A DNA stretch of 17,953 nucleotides from Candidatus Arcticimaribacter sp. UBA7428 (GTDB taxonomy: Bacteria; Bacteroidota; Bacteroidia; Flavobacteriales; Flavobacteriaceae). The stretch spans positions 17,542 through 35,494 of the forward strand of contig DLQQ01000047.1 in NCBI GenBank assembly GCA_002477625.1. The letters run 5' to 3'. The position numbers and the translations under genes were made by a program. How positions within the stretch are numbered: the stretch's first letter is position 1; each line of letters opens with the position of its first letter. Shown here in pieces: positions 1 to 9,029 of the stretch. A model generated the notes under the pieces. That model had not been told where the DNA came from and made no database searches. It saw only the letters and a list, made by a program, of their open reading frames with translations.

Positions 1-396
1 AAATTCTTTGTAAGAATCTGCTTTATTTTTCCCTATTTCCCACATAAGCAACTCTACTACTTGCTCCCGAGAATCTTTCATTTTTTCTGCAAAGGTTGTC
101 AAGCATCGCAAACGATCTTTAACCTTCATTGTTGGCCAAACCCCCTGACCTCTGTTGTACGCTTTTTCAGCAGCACCTAATGCAGCCAAAGCTGCATCCG
201 TTTCCATATCGGGAATAGAGCCTAAAAGTGTTGGTCCCACATGACCGTCTTTACCTTCCGATTGTATGGTCGAATACACTTCAGACGTAGCACCATTCCA
301 GGTATGCAATACGCCGTCTACCAAATACTCGTTGCAGTGGATGTGGTTCTTAAATTGTGGGGATACCATAGTAGCATTTTTAGAAAGCTGCGTCAT
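1..396 (-). CDS. gapN: NADP-dependent glyceraldehyde-3-phosphate dehydrogenase, N-terminal part (runs off left edge)
   Basis: Reading leftward from the ATG at 396-394 gives 132 codons with no stop before the window ends. The product resembles the N-terminus of Bacteroidota GapN-like aldehyde dehydrogenases: an EYLVDGVLHTWNGATSEV stretch near residues 24-41, LLGSIPDM near 57-64, GQGVWPTMKVKDR near 83-95 and LLMWEIGK near 116-123. Family members oxidise glyceraldehyde-3-phosphate directly to 3-phosphoglycerate, making NADPH and bypassing the phosphorylating GAPDH step, in the cytoplasm. The catalytic Cys and Glu lie in the missing part, so activity cannot be judged. A second in-frame ATG ten codons in (ATG GTA TCC) is an alternative start. 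The gene is divergent from the SLC13 gene. Recognition is from memory of the family; a different aldehyde dehydrogenase subfamily remains possible. Confidence 0.8.
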   Translation of the reverse strand, partial: MTQLSKNATMVSPQFKNHIHCNEYLVDGVLHTWNGATSEVYSTIQSEGKDGHVGPTLLGSIPDMETDAALAALGAAEKAYNRGQGVWPTMKVKDRLRCLTTFAEKMKDSREQVVELLMWEIGKNKADSYKEF

Positions 397-596
397 AATG
401 AAGTTTTGTTTAACTTTTTGATGATAATATTAAATCAAGTTAATGATTATATTGTGAATAGTAAATAAAATCAGACGAAATGCGTTTATTTCATGAATTA
501 ATTACGTTCAAAAATATTAAAAATTAGTTAGAAGAAAAAGTTGTTAGTCCATTTAAACTCAAGTATCTTTAAGTTTATAATGCAATCAAATTTTTT
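397..596. promoter_or_regulatory. Divergent intergenic region between gapN-like gene and SLC13 symporter
   Basis: This is a 200-bp AT-rich spacer that must carry promoters for both divergent genes. For the rightward gene, TATCTTTA at 564-571 matches the Bacteroidota -7 element (TAnnTTTG) in all but the last base and sits 26 bases before the ATG. No good TTTG -33 box is present at the expected distance, only a GTTG at 540-543. I see no clear -7/-33 pair for the leftward gene and no Shine-Dalgarno sequence before either start, which is usual in this phylum. The promoter call is inference. Confidence 0.35.
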
Positions 597-2036
597 ATGC
601 ATACACATCCCCTTTCAAAAAAAATCGGACTCTTTGCTGGGCCCTTACTTTTTATAACGGTTCTCAACTTTCCATTTGGCACTTTATCCTTTGAAGCTAC
701 AGCAGTTCTCGCTACCGCTTTATGGATGGTAAGTTGGTGGATTAGTGAAGCTGTATCTATTTCGGTAACTGCATTACTTCCATTAATCATTTTTCCATTG
801 ACAGGTGTTATGGCAGTTAATGATGTTGGGGCAAACTACGGAAGCTCCATTGTATTTCTGTTTTTCGGAGGGTTTGTTTTAGCTTTAGGTCTCGAAAAGG
901 TAAACTTGCACCGAAGAATTGCCCTGACCATTATAAAGAAAACGGGGACCTCACCCAATAAAGTGATTTTGGGTTTTATGATCGCAACCGCGTTCATGAG
1001 TATGTGGATCAGTAATACCGCAAGTACAGTAGTTATGCTTCCCATTGCCTTGTCCGTAATTAATTTACTCATCGACCAACAAGAATCTTCAACAAAACAA
1101 ATACAAAATTTTGCTTTGAGTGTGATGCTGGGAATTGCATTTTCGGCTAATGCTGGAGGAATTGCAACTGTAATTGGTACTCCCCCAAACTCGGTACTCA
1201 TCGGGCTTTTAGAGAATGAATACCAAATACAGATTTCTTTTGTCAAATGGATGATGATCGGTTTGCCATTTGCTATCGTGATGATTACTGTAATATATCT
1301 TGTTTTGGTATACGGAATGTTTTCAACAAAAGGCCTTCAGTTTAGAGCCTCACAAGAAGTAATCGACAATGAACTTGAAAAGTTAGGCCCTATCAGACCG
1401 AAGGAAAAACAGGTTCTGTGGGTATTCGGAATTGTAGTATCTCTTTGGATTTTTAGGACTTTAATTAACTCCGTCTTCCCTGGGCTAAAACTATCGGACA
1501 CCGTCATTAGTATTCTAGGGGCCCTTGCCCTTTTTGCTATACCTTTTGATTTGAAAAAAGGGGACTTTATTTTAGATTGGCAGGATACACAAAAATTATC
1601 TTGGGGAATTCTCATTCTTTTTGGCGGTGGGCTTGCGCTAGCTAAAGGAATGTCAGCAACGGGAATTGTATCGCTGATCACAACCTATATTGCCGAAGGA
1701 AACTTCAGCATTCTTCTAACTGCATCCTTCCTGATTATCCTGATGCTCTTTATGACAGAACTGATGAGTAATGTGGCGCTTGTAGCTGTATTAGCTCCTG
1801 TAGTTGCTGGAATTGCGCTTGGTCTTGAAATACCCTTACTCTATTTATTAATCCCGGTAACCATGGCAAGCAGTTGTGCATTCATGCTGCCCATGGCAAC
1901 ACCCCCTAATGCAATTGTATTTGCCAGTGGGTTTATTAAGGTACATGAAATGGCACGGGTTGGAATTATAATCAACTGTATTGCTGTAGTACTCCTGATA
2001 GCTGTTTTTGAATTTGTACTACCCTTAATTTTTTAG
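597..2036 (+). CDS. SLC13/DASS family sodium-coupled dicarboxylate symporter
   Basis: This 479-residue inner-membrane protein is hydrophobic throughout, with roughly eleven to twelve likely membrane segments. The two inverted-repeat signatures of the divalent anion:Na+ symporters are both visible. The first repeat has SNT at residues 139-141 and GTPPNS at 194-199. The second has SNV at 391-393 and ATPPNA at 435-439. In known DASS proteins these loops bind Na+ and the carboxylate groups of succinate, fumarate, malate or citrate. The length is normal for bacterial SdcS/VcINDY-like members. The start is the first ATG, directly after a T-run, with no Shine-Dalgarno sequence. It is monocistronic: gapN diverges upstream, and its last 12 bases overlap the end of ilvA on the other strand. 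The family call is firm; the exact substrate cannot be told from sequence. Confidence 0.9.
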   Translation: MHTHPLSKKIGLFAGPLLFITVLNFPFGTLSFEATAVLATALWMVSWWISEAVSISVTALLPLIIFPLTGVMAVNDVGANYGSSIVFLFFGGFVLALGLEKVNLHRRIALTIIKKTGTSPNKVILGFMIATAFMSMWISNTASTVVMLPIALSVINLLIDQQESSTKQIQNFALSVMLGIAFSANAGGIATVIGTPPNSVLIGLLENEYQIQISFVKWMMIGLPFAIVMITVIYLVLVYGMFSTKGLQFRASQEVIDNELEKLGPIRPKEKQVLWVFGIVVSLWIFRTLINSVFPGLKLSDTVISILGALALFAIPFDLKKGDFILDWQDTQKLSWGILILFGGGLALAKGMSATGIVSLITTYIAEGNFSILLTASFLIILMLFMTELMSNVALVAVLAPVVAGIALGLEIPLLYLLIPVTMASSCAFMLPMATPPNAIVFASGFIKVHEMARVGIIINCIAVVLLIAVFEFVLPLIF

Positions 2037-3278
2037 AAAATCAAATAAATCGGGCTTGTCGTTAAGGTATTCTCCAAAGAATCCTTGGGTTTTCATTCGT
2101 TCCATAAGCGGAACAAAATCTGCTTCCTTTTTCAACTCGACACCAACTACAGCGGGAGCAAAATGCTGGTTGCTTTTTTTTGAAAATTCAAAGTGTGTAA
2201 TGTCATCATCAGGTCCTAAAACATGAGTAACAAAATCTTTTAGAGCCCCAGCTCGTTGCGGAAAACGAACGATGAAATAATGCTTTAATTGGGCATAGAG
2301 TAAAGCGCGTTCTTCAATTTCTGGAGTACGGGTAATATCGTTATTTCCGCCACACAGAATTACTGCAACTTGCTTTCCTTTAATGGTTGATGCATATTGA
2401 TCCAAAGCAGCAATAGCCAATGCCCCAGCCGGTTCGGCAACAATACCTTCTTTATTATATAAATCTAAAATCTCTTGGCAAATTCGACCTTCAGCTACTG
2501 TAATACAGTCATCTAAATGTTCTTCACAAATCTCATAACTTAGGTTTCCTACCTGTTGAACTGCAGCACCATCAACAAACTTATCTATCTTTTGCAGTCT
2601 TGTATTTTTCTTGTTTTCAAGAGAAATTTTCATTGAAGGAGCGCCTAAAGGTTCTACTCCAATTATTTTTGTGTTCGGAGATAAGGCCTTAAAAACAGTT
2701 AAAATTCCCGAAATCAAACCACCACCACCAATGGGAACAAATACATAATCCAAAGGTTTGTTTGCTTGTTTTATAAGTTCAATGGCAATTGTTGCTTGTC
2801 CCTCGATTACATCCACATCATCAAATGGATGGACAAAAGCTAGTCCGCCTTTTTTACAATGGGCAAGCGCAGCTTGCTGCGAGTCGTCGTAGGTGTCTCC
2901 TATCAAAACAATAGAAACATAAGGCCCCCCAAACATCTTTACCTGTTCCACCTTTTGATTTGGGGTTGGTATGGGCATGTAAACGATTCCCTTAATCTTC
3001 AGTTGATTGCACGAAAAAGCAAAGCCTTGAGCATGGTTACCTGCACTTGCGCAAACAATTCCTTTATTAAGCTCTTTTGGATCAAGTGCGTTTATCTTAT
3101 TGTAAGCACCTCTTATCTTAAAAGAACGTACCTGTTGTTGGTCCTCTCTTTTGAGGAAAACGGAGGAAGAAAAGACATCAGATAAACGGTTGTTATATTG
3201 CAAAGTAGTCTCCAGCACTACATTCGAGAGAACTTGTAGTGCTTTTTGGGCTCCTAAAACTGTGGGTTTTTTATGCAA
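2025..3278 (-). CDS. ilvA: Threonine ammonia-lyase (threonine deaminase), biosynthetic type
   Basis: This 417-residue PLP enzyme converts L-threonine to 2-oxobutanoate and ammonia, the committing step of isoleucine synthesis. The PLP lysine lies in RSFKIRGAYNK (Lys54), the substrate loop is SAGNHAQG (78-85), and the phosphate-binding loop is GGGG at 184-187. From about residue 330 a single ACT-like regulatory domain follows (YFIVRFPQRAGALKDF onwards), the short form seen in Bacillus and Bacteroidota rather than the two-domain E. coli form. It therefore probably has isoleucine feedback control. It is the last gene of the ilv operon, three bases behind ilvC. The only usable start is TTG at 3278-3276, because the next methionine is about 100 residues inside the conserved fold. 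The ilvC stop is in the same frame just upstream. Its 3' end overlaps the SLC13 gene tail to tail by 12 bases. Confidence 0.95.
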   Translation of the reverse strand: MHKKPTVLGAQKALQVLSNVVLETTLQYNNRLSDVFSSSVFLKREDQQQVRSFKIRGAYNKINALDPKELNKGIVCASAGNHAQGFAFSCNQLKIKGIVYMPIPTPNQKVEQVKMFGGPYVSIVLIGDTYDDSQQAALAHCKKGGLAFVHPFDDVDVIEGQATIAIELIKQANKPLDYVFVPIGGGGLISGILTVFKALSPNTKIIGVEPLGAPSMKISLENKKNTRLQKIDKFVDGAAVQQVGNLSYEICEEHLDDCITVAEGRICQEILDLYNKEGIVAEPAGALAIAALDQYASTIKGKQVAVILCGGNNDITRTPEIEERALLYAQLKHYFIVRFPQRAGALKDFVTHVLGPDDDITHFEFSKKSNQHFAPAVVGVELKKEADFVPLMERMKTQGFFGEYLNDKPDLFDFLKN

Positions 3279-3281
3279 TAG

Positions 3282-4757
3282 TTATACGATTTTTTTCATT
3301 GCTGTCATCGAATCACGCAGTTCGTAACCGATCATTTCGATAGGGTGAAAACGAATGATTTCATTGATGTCAATGAGTTTTTTATTATCGACACCGTTAT
3401 TTTGATCAGCAGCAAAAGCTGTTCCAATAACATCAATATTTATTTTCTTCATAAACTCGGTAAGCATCGGCTTACACGCATGATCGAATAGGTAGCATCC
3501 GTATTCTGCTGTATCCGAAATAACACGATTCATTTCAAATAATTTTTTACGTGCAATGGTATTTGCAATTAATGGAGTTTCGTGTAAAGACTCATAGTAT
3601 GCAGATTCTTCTTTAATTCCGGCAGCCACCATTGTGTCAAAAGCAAGCTCTACTCCTGCTCTAACAAATGCCACCATCAAGACGCCATGATCGAAGAACT
3701 CTTGCTCTGAAATTTCTTGGTCGGTTACCTTTGTTTTTTCAAAAGCAGTTTCGCCGGTTGCCGCTCTCCAGCCCAAAAGATTTTTATCGTCATTAGCCCA
3801 ATCCTCCATCATGGTCTTAGAGAAATGACCCGACATAATATCATCCATATGTTTATGGAATAAAGGCTCCATAATTTCTTTTAACTCTTCTGAAAGTTCA
3901 AATGCTTTAACTTTTGCAGGATTAGAAAGACGATCCATCATATTCGTTATTCCACCGTGCTTAAGGGCTTCGGTAATGGTTTCCCATCCGTACTGAATTA
4001 ATTTAGCAGCGTAAGCTGGCTCAATCCCTTGTTCAATCATTTTGTCGAAACACAAAATTGAACCCGTTTGTAGCACCCCGCATAAGATGGTTTGCTCTCC
4101 CATTAAATCGGACTTAACTTCAGCTACAAAAGAAGATTCTAATACACCAGCACGATGACCACCAGTAGCAACAGCATAGGCTTTTGCTTGATCTAATCCA
4201 TGACCTTGAGGATCATTTTCAGGATGGACAGCAATTAGAGTAGGTACTCCAAAACCTCTTTTATATTCTTCTCTTACTTCAGAACCAGGACACTTAGGGG
4301 CTACCATAATAACCGTAAGGTCCTCACGAACCTGAGTTCCCTCTTCTACGATATTGAATCCGTGAGAATAAGAAAGTGTAGCTCCTTTTTTCATTAAGGG
4401 CATCACGGCTTGTACTACAGGCGTATGGTTTTTATCAGGTGTAAGGTTGATAACAACATCTGCATCTGGAATCATTTCTTCATAACTGCCTACAGAAAAC
4501 TTATTGTCAACTGCGTTTTGATAGGAAGCTCTTTTTTGATCAATTGCACCTTGACGTAAAGCATACGCAATATTCAATCCAGAATCGCGCATATTCAGCC
4601 CTTGGTTTAATCCTTGTGCACCGCAACCTACGATTACAATTTTTTTGCCCGCTAAAGCTGCGATTCCATCTTCAAATTCTGAAGCATCCATGAAACGACA
4701 TTGCGCAAGTTGATTGAGTTGATCTCTAAGTGAAAGTTGATTAAAATAATTTGCCAT
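3282..4757 (-). CDS. ilvC: Ketol-acid reductoisomerase, class II (long form)
   Basis: This cytoplasmic Mg2+/NADPH enzyme isomerises and reduces 2-acetolactate and 2-aceto-2-hydroxybutanoate. At 491 residues it is the same length as E. coli IlvC. Counting from the chosen start, the key residues fall at the same numbers as in E. coli: Arg68 and Arg76 for the NADPH phosphate, His132, Lys155, metal ligands Asp217, Glu221, Glu389 and Glu393, and Ser414. The Rossmann loop is VGCGAQG near 43-49. The duplicated C-terminal knotted domain marks class II. The reading frame stays open 38 codons further upstream, but that stretch lies inside ilvN. The ATG at 4757-4755 ([10 protein letters not shown]) is therefore taken, leaving a 10-base gap after the ilvN stop. 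It is part of the ilvDBNCA operon. Confidence 0.97.
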   Translation of the reverse strand: MANYFNQLSLRDQLNQLAQCRFMDASEFEDGIAALAGKKIVIVGCGAQGLNQGLNMRDSGLNIAYALRQGAIDQKRASYQNAVDNKFSVGSYEEMIPDADVVINLTPDKNHTPVVQAVMPLMKKGATLSYSHGFNIVEEGTQVREDLTVIMVAPKCPGSEVREEYKRGFGVPTLIAVHPENDPQGHGLDQAKAYAVATGGHRAGVLESSFVAEVKSDLMGEQTILCGVLQTGSILCFDKMIEQGIEPAYAAKLIQYGWETITEALKHGGITNMMDRLSNPAKVKAFELSEELKEIMEPLFHKHMDDIMSGHFSKTMMEDWANDDKNLLGWRAATGETAFEKTKVTDQEISEQEFFDHGVLMVAFVRAGVELAFDTMVAAGIKEESAYYESLHETPLIANTIARKKLFEMNRVISDTAEYGCYLFDHACKPMLTEFMKKINIDVIGTAFAADQNNGVDNKKLIDINEIIRFHPIEMIGYELRDSMTAMKKIV

Positions 4758-4767
4758 TGTAAATAGT

Positions 4768-5307
4768 TTAGTCTTTATTTTGTTGTTTAAATGAGTTGAG
4801 AATCTCTGAGATTCCCATTTTTTCTTTTGTAATTGATATTCTTCCCGAACGAACAAACTGCAGCAAGCCAAAAGGGGTAAGTGCTACTCGTAGCTCTTCG
4901 GTTTCATCGCGAAAACCTGTTTTTTCAATGACAAAATATTCTGGCGAAACGGTCACAATATTAGCGTGACTGTCTTTGATCATATTTTGAATTTGACGTT
5001 CTTCGAACAAAGAACTTGATTTTACTTTATATAATGCCGATTCTTGAAAAATAGTTTCCTCGTCTGTGTGATAAAAAGCTTTTATAACATCAATTTGCTT
5101 TTCAATCTGTTGAACAATTTTTCGAACTCCCGATTCTGTCATGCTTACTACAATGATGAATCGAAACACATCAGGGATTTCAGACTGTGAAGTAGAAAAA
5201 CTTAAGAAATCAATATGTCTTTTTAAGAAAATAGCAGAAATACGGTTCAGCAAACCTACATTATTTTCTGTGTATATGGATATGGTGTATTTTGTTAATT
5301 CGCTCAT
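4768..5307 (-). CDS. ilvN: Acetohydroxyacid synthase small (regulatory) subunit
   Basis: This 179-residue protein starts with an ACT domain (about residues 5-78) that carries the typical [16 protein letters not shown] pattern, where valine feedback sites lie in characterised IlvN/IlvH proteins. A second small-subunit domain follows, with [20 protein letters not shown] near 112-131 and a conserved [12 protein letters not shown] near 147-158. It activates IlvB and gives it valine sensitivity. Its ATG (5307-5305) shares one base with the ilvB stop in a TAATG junction, which implies translational coupling so that the two subunits are made together. Length and layout are normal for the long IlvN/IlvH form. 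Confidence 0.95.
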   Translation of the reverse strand: MSELTKYTISIYTENNVGLLNRISAIFLKRHIDFLSFSTSQSEIPDVFRFIIVVSMTESGVRKIVQQIEKQIDVIKAFYHTDEETIFQESALYKVKSSSLFEERQIQNMIKDSHANIVTVSPEYFVIEKTGFRDETEELRVALTPFGLLQFVRSGRISITKEKMGISEILNSFKQQNKD

Positions 5308-7010
5308 TATTTCAATCGTATATCGGAAACCGAGGCACCCGTGGGTATCATCGGAAACACATTAGCTTCTTTTTCTACACATACTTCAAGGAAGTAAGGT
5401 TTGTCAGATGCAATCATTGTTTCGATGGCTTGATCTAAATCTTCTCGCTTACTTACGCGTTGTGCGTCTATATGATATCCTTTTGCAATGGTCACAAAAT
5501 CTGGATTGGTCATTTCGGTAGATGCGTATCGTTTATCAAAAAACAATTGTTGCCATTGACGTACCATACCCAAATAATCGTTGTTTAAAACAACAATTTT
5601 GACAGCCGTTTTATTCTGAAAAATAGTGCCCAGTTCTTGAATGGTCATTTGGTAGCCACCATCCCCAATAATAGCAACTACTTCACGATCAGGCGCTCCC
5701 ATTTTAGCCCCAATTGCTGCGGGTAATGCAAAGCCCATAGTCCCTAAACCACCTGAAGTAACGTTACTTTTGGATCGAACAAATTCGGCATATCGACAAG
5801 CAATCATCTGATGTTGTCCAACATCTGTAACAATCACCGCATCTCCTTTTGTACATTTATTAATCCCAACAATTACCTCACCCATGGTCAGGCCTTCTTT
5901 GGTTGGTAGGGTGTCACCATTAATAACCTCTTTAATTTCAATTGCCATATGATCAGCAAAAAGCTGTTTCCAATCGGCGTATTCTTGGTGTTTAACTAAA
6001 CGGGTAAGTTGAGGAAGACTTTCTTTACAGCTACCCAAAACAGGAAAATGAGCTTTTACATTTTTACTGATTTCAGCAGGATCAATTTCTAAATGAACTA
6101 CCGTAGCTTGTTTTGCATAGGTTTCTAGATTTCCGGTTACACGATCATCAAAGCGCATTCCGACTGCAATCAAAACATCGCATGCATTTGTTAAAACATT
6201 AGGCCCATAGTTTCCATGCATCCCAACCATCCCAAAATTAAGCGGATGTTTGGTTGGAAGTGCGGATAAACCGAGGATAGTCCATACGGCTGGAATACCA
6301 GAAGTCTCAACAAAGGCTTTAAATTCTTCTTCCGCTTTCCCAAGAATAACACCTTGTCCCCAAATAATCATGGGTCTTTTTGCCTTATTTATAAGTTCAG
6401 CTGCAGCAGTAACTTGCTTTGTGTCGAGACTGGGTAAGGGTACATAACTCCGAACCCCTTTGCATTTTTCATATGAAAAGTCGAATAACTCAAACTGTGC
6501 GTCTTTTGTAATGTCTATAAGTACAGGTCCTGGTCTTCCCGATCGGGCAATATAAAAAGCCTTGGCCATAATCTCAGGAATCTCACTTGCTTTGGTGATT
6601 TGATAGTTCCACTTGGTCACTGGAGTAGAAATCCCAATGATATCCGTTTCTTGAAAAGCATCAGAACCCAATAAATGTGAAGCTACTTGGCCAGTAATAC
6701 AGACCATGGGTGTAGAGTCGATTTGAGCATCTGCAATTCCGGTCACTAAGTTGGTTGCTCCCGGGCCAGACGTAGCCATAGCAACTCCCACTTTACCTGA
6801 AGTGCGGGCATAGCCCTGCGCAGAATGTGTAGCTCCTTGCTCGTGTCTTGTTAAAATGTGAGTCAAATTATCACTATACTTATACAACTCATCATAAATA
6901 GGCATGATCGCACCTCCTGGGTATCCATAGATCAATTCTACTCCTTCTTCCAAAAGACAACGTATTATAGCTTCAGCTCCTGAAATAGGATTCTTTTTTT
7001 GATTTTCCAT
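5307..7010 (-). CDS. ilvB: Acetohydroxyacid (acetolactate) synthase large, catalytic subunit
   Basis: This 567-residue thiamine-diphosphate enzyme condenses two pyruvates to 2-acetolactate, or pyruvate plus 2-oxobutanoate to 2-aceto-2-hydroxybutanoate. The catalytic Glu57 sits in HEQGATHSAQGYAR, and TSGPGATNL follows at 80-88. The ThDP/Mg2+ motif runs from GDGGYQM (449) to NND (476-478). The later YLGMVRQWQQ segment contains the Trp of the herbicide-binding channel and marks a true anabolic AHAS rather than another ThDP enzyme. An FAD-binding middle domain is present by length and pattern. One base separates its ATG from the ilvD stop, and its own stop overlaps the ilvN start. Confidence 0.97.
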   Translation of the reverse strand: MENQKKNPISGAEAIIRCLLEEGVELIYGYPGGAIMPIYDELYKYSDNLTHILTRHEQGATHSAQGYARTSGKVGVAMATSGPGATNLVTGIADAQIDSTPMVCITGQVASHLLGSDAFQETDIIGISTPVTKWNYQITKASEIPEIMAKAFYIARSGRPGPVLIDITKDAQFELFDFSYEKCKGVRSYVPLPSLDTKQVTAAAELINKAKRPMIIWGQGVILGKAEEEFKAFVETSGIPAVWTILGLSALPTKHPLNFGMVGMHGNYGPNVLTNACDVLIAVGMRFDDRVTGNLETYAKQATVVHLEIDPAEISKNVKAHFPVLGSCKESLPQLTRLVKHQEYADWKQLFADHMAIEIKEVINGDTLPTKEGLTMGEVIVGINKCTKGDAVIVTDVGQHQMIACRYAEFVRSKSNVTSGGLGTMGFALPAAIGAKMGAPDREVVAIIGDGGYQMTIQELGTIFQNKTAVKIVVLNNDYLGMVRQWQQLFFDKRYASTEMTNPDFVTIAKGYHIDAQRVSKREDLDQAIETMIASDKPYFLEVCVEKEANVFPMIPTGASVSDIRLK

Positions 7011-7011
7011 A

Positions 7012-8688
7012 TTAAAACTCGTCCGTTACACAACCCTCTGAAGCTGTAGAAACGTTTTTAATGTATTTATATAAAACCCCGCGTTGGAATTTGAATGCCG
7101 GCTCTTTCCAATTTGCTCTTCTTGAAGCCAATTCTTGATCGCTAACCAGCACCTTCAGGGTGTTGCTTTCTGCATTTATTTCTATAATATCACCATTTTC
7201 AACTAGGGCAATGGCTCCTCCGGTTTGGGCTTCGGGAACAATGTGACCCACTACAAAACCGTGGGTTCCTCCCGAAAATCGTCCATCCGTAATCAGAGCA
7301 ACGTCATTACCTAGGCCTGCGCCCATAATCGCGGCAGTTGGCTTCAACATTTCAGGCATTCCTGGTCCCCCTTTAGGGCCTTCGTAACGAATGACTATGA
7401 CTTCTCCTTTTTGAACTTCTCCTTTTCCAATTCCGTCATTGGCATCGTATTCACTGTTATAAACTCGTGCCGGGCCTTTGAATAGCAAGCCTTCTTTTCC
7501 TGTGATTTTTGCAACTGATCCTCCTGTAGCTAGGTTTCCTTTTAAAATACGAATGTGTCCACTCGATTTAATTGGATTAGCAACTGGATGGATTAAATCC
7601 TGACCTTCTTTTAAATCCGCTACCGCTGCTAAATTTTCAGCTAAGGTTTTACCAGTAACCGTAAGGCAATCTCCGTGAAGCATACCTTCTGCAAGCATAA
7701 ACTTCAATACAGCAGGAACTCCACCAACATTATGCAAATCTTCCATTAGGTATTTACCACTTGGTTTTAGATCTGCTAAAAAGGGCGTCTTATCCATTAA
7801 CAATTGGAAATCATCCAGCGTAAATTCAATCTGCGCTGCTTTAGCTATGGCAAGAAAATGAAGTACAGCATTCGTAGAGCCACCAAGAACAGCAACCAAA
7901 CGAATCGCATTTTCTAAAGATTTTTTAGTTACAATATTGGAGGGCTTAATGTCTTGTTCGATCAAATGACGAAGAGCAGCTCCTACGCGTTCGCATTCCT
8001 GTTTTTTATTTGAACTTACCGCTGGGTTTGACGAATTATAGGGCAATGCCATTCCTAAGGCTTCGATGGCAGAAGCCATCGTATTTGCGGTGTACATACC
8101 TCCACAAGCCCCAGCTCCGGGACATGCTTTTTTGACAACTTGCTTGAATTCAGATTCTTCCATTGTACCAGCGACCTTCTCCCCCCAAGCCTCAAAAGCA
8201 GATACAATATCCAACTTTTTATCTTTGTGACATCCAGGTGCAATGGTACCTCCATACACTAAAATTGAAGGGCGATCCAAACGCAACATGGCCATCAAAG
8301 CGCCGGGCATATTTTTATCACAACCTACAACAGTAACCAAAGCATCGTAGGACATGGCTTGTACAACGGTTTCCATAGAATCTGCTATAACATCACGTGA
8401 GGGAAGTGAAAAGCGCATTCCGGGTGTACCCATAGAAATTCCATCACTCACACCGATGGTGTTGAAAATCAAACCAACCAAATCAGTAGCTTGAACTCCT
8501 TTCTTGATATCGACAGATAAATCATTGAGGTGCATATTACATGGATTTCCTTCATAACCTGTTGAAGCTATGCCTATTAATGGTTTTTTAAAGTCCTCAT
8601 CGGTCAATCCTATAGCATGTAACATGGCTTGGGCAGCAGGCTGCGTAGGATCCTGTGTTACTGCTTTACTAAACTTATTATATTTCAT
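7012..8688 (-). CDS. ilvD: Dihydroxy-acid dehydratase
   Basis: This 558-residue iron-sulfur enzyme dehydrates 2,3-dihydroxy acids to the 2-oxo acids of valine and isoleucine. Three cysteines lie at the positions expected for cluster ligands: Cys50 in EGNPCNMH, Cys123 in [14 protein letters not shown] and Cys195 in [14 protein letters not shown]. This is the pattern of the [2Fe-2S] IlvD/Edd family, and the Lys125 of the CDK motif is the usual carbamylated metal ligand. The C-terminal [15 protein letters not shown] segment is typical of IlvD. It is the first gene of the operon; the ATG at 8688-8686 follows an AT-rich leader without Shine-Dalgarno sequence. Edd (6-phosphogluconate dehydratase) is the main alternative, but the length, operon and motifs favour IlvD. 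Confidence 0.97.
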   Translation of the reverse strand: MKYNKFSKAVTQDPTQPAAQAMLHAIGLTDEDFKKPLIGIASTGYEGNPCNMHLNDLSVDIKKGVQATDLVGLIFNTIGVSDGISMGTPGMRFSLPSRDVIADSMETVVQAMSYDALVTVVGCDKNMPGALMAMLRLDRPSILVYGGTIAPGCHKDKKLDIVSAFEAWGEKVAGTMEESEFKQVVKKACPGAGACGGMYTANTMASAIEALGMALPYNSSNPAVSSNKKQECERVGAALRHLIEQDIKPSNIVTKKSLENAIRLVAVLGGSTNAVLHFLAIAKAAQIEFTLDDFQLLMDKTPFLADLKPSGKYLMEDLHNVGGVPAVLKFMLAEGMLHGDCLTVTGKTLAENLAAVADLKEGQDLIHPVANPIKSSGHIRILKGNLATGGSVAKITGKEGLLFKGPARVYNSEYDANDGIGKGEVQKGEVIVIRYEGPKGGPGMPEMLKPTAAIMGAGLGNDVALITDGRFSGGTHGFVVGHIVPEAQTGGAIALVENGDIIEINAESNTLKVLVSDQELASRRANWKEPAFKFQRGVLYKYIKNVSTASEGCVTDEF

Positions 8689-9029
8689 TCTAATTTAAAA
8701 TCTTTTTCGAATTTATAACACTTAAAAAAAGCTTAGAAACTATTTTTTAAAAATCGCCCTAAATCCAAAAGGTTATAAAATCCATAAATGATTGTTAAAA
8801 AGCACATTAAAACTTACAAACAAACGACATTCAACATTAATTTTTACTTGAAATTCTTCTGTAAATAAAAGAATTTTACCCCACAAATTCACCCTAAAAT
8901 TTCTCTTTTATTGAAAGTGTAATTTTTTGTGTCATTAGCCCCATTATTAGAGGTAATTCATATTATTCATCGGTACATTTTATTGATTTCGTAATATGGT
9001 ATTCATTTCAAAAAACAAGGACTTTACCG
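8689..9029 (-). promoter_or_regulatory. Leader/promoter region of the ilvDBNCA operon
   Basis: About 340 bases hold no recognisable gene. On the minus strand a possible Bacteroidota promoter is TGAATTTG (8891-8884, one mismatch to TAnnTTTG) with TTTC (8916-8913, one mismatch to TTTG) 21 bases upstream. This would give an untranslated leader of nearly 200 bases. Inside the leader, a 24-codon open frame runs from ATG at 8807 to TAA at 8735-8733. It contains five Leu and two Ile codons, and an A-run/T-run pair near its stop could fold weakly. No T-box features, strong terminator or known riboswitch fold are visible. Promoter and leader-peptide readings are inference; the AT-rich base composition makes such matches easy by chance. 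Confidence 0.35.

Noticed and set aside
241..468. Plus-strand open frame of 75 codons at the left edge
   Set aside because: It is antisense to the gapN N-terminus, which has clear family similarity, and its own product has no recognisable pattern.
4758..4871. Longer N-terminus for IlvC beginning at 4871
   Set aside because: The 38 extra residues lie inside ilvN and do not resemble any IlvC; starting at 4757 places all catalytic residues at the E. coli numbering.
8689..9029. T-box or known riboswitch in front of ilvD
   Set aside because: No conserved T-box core, specifier stem or strong terminator/antiterminator pair was visible by eye; only weak A-T pairing.
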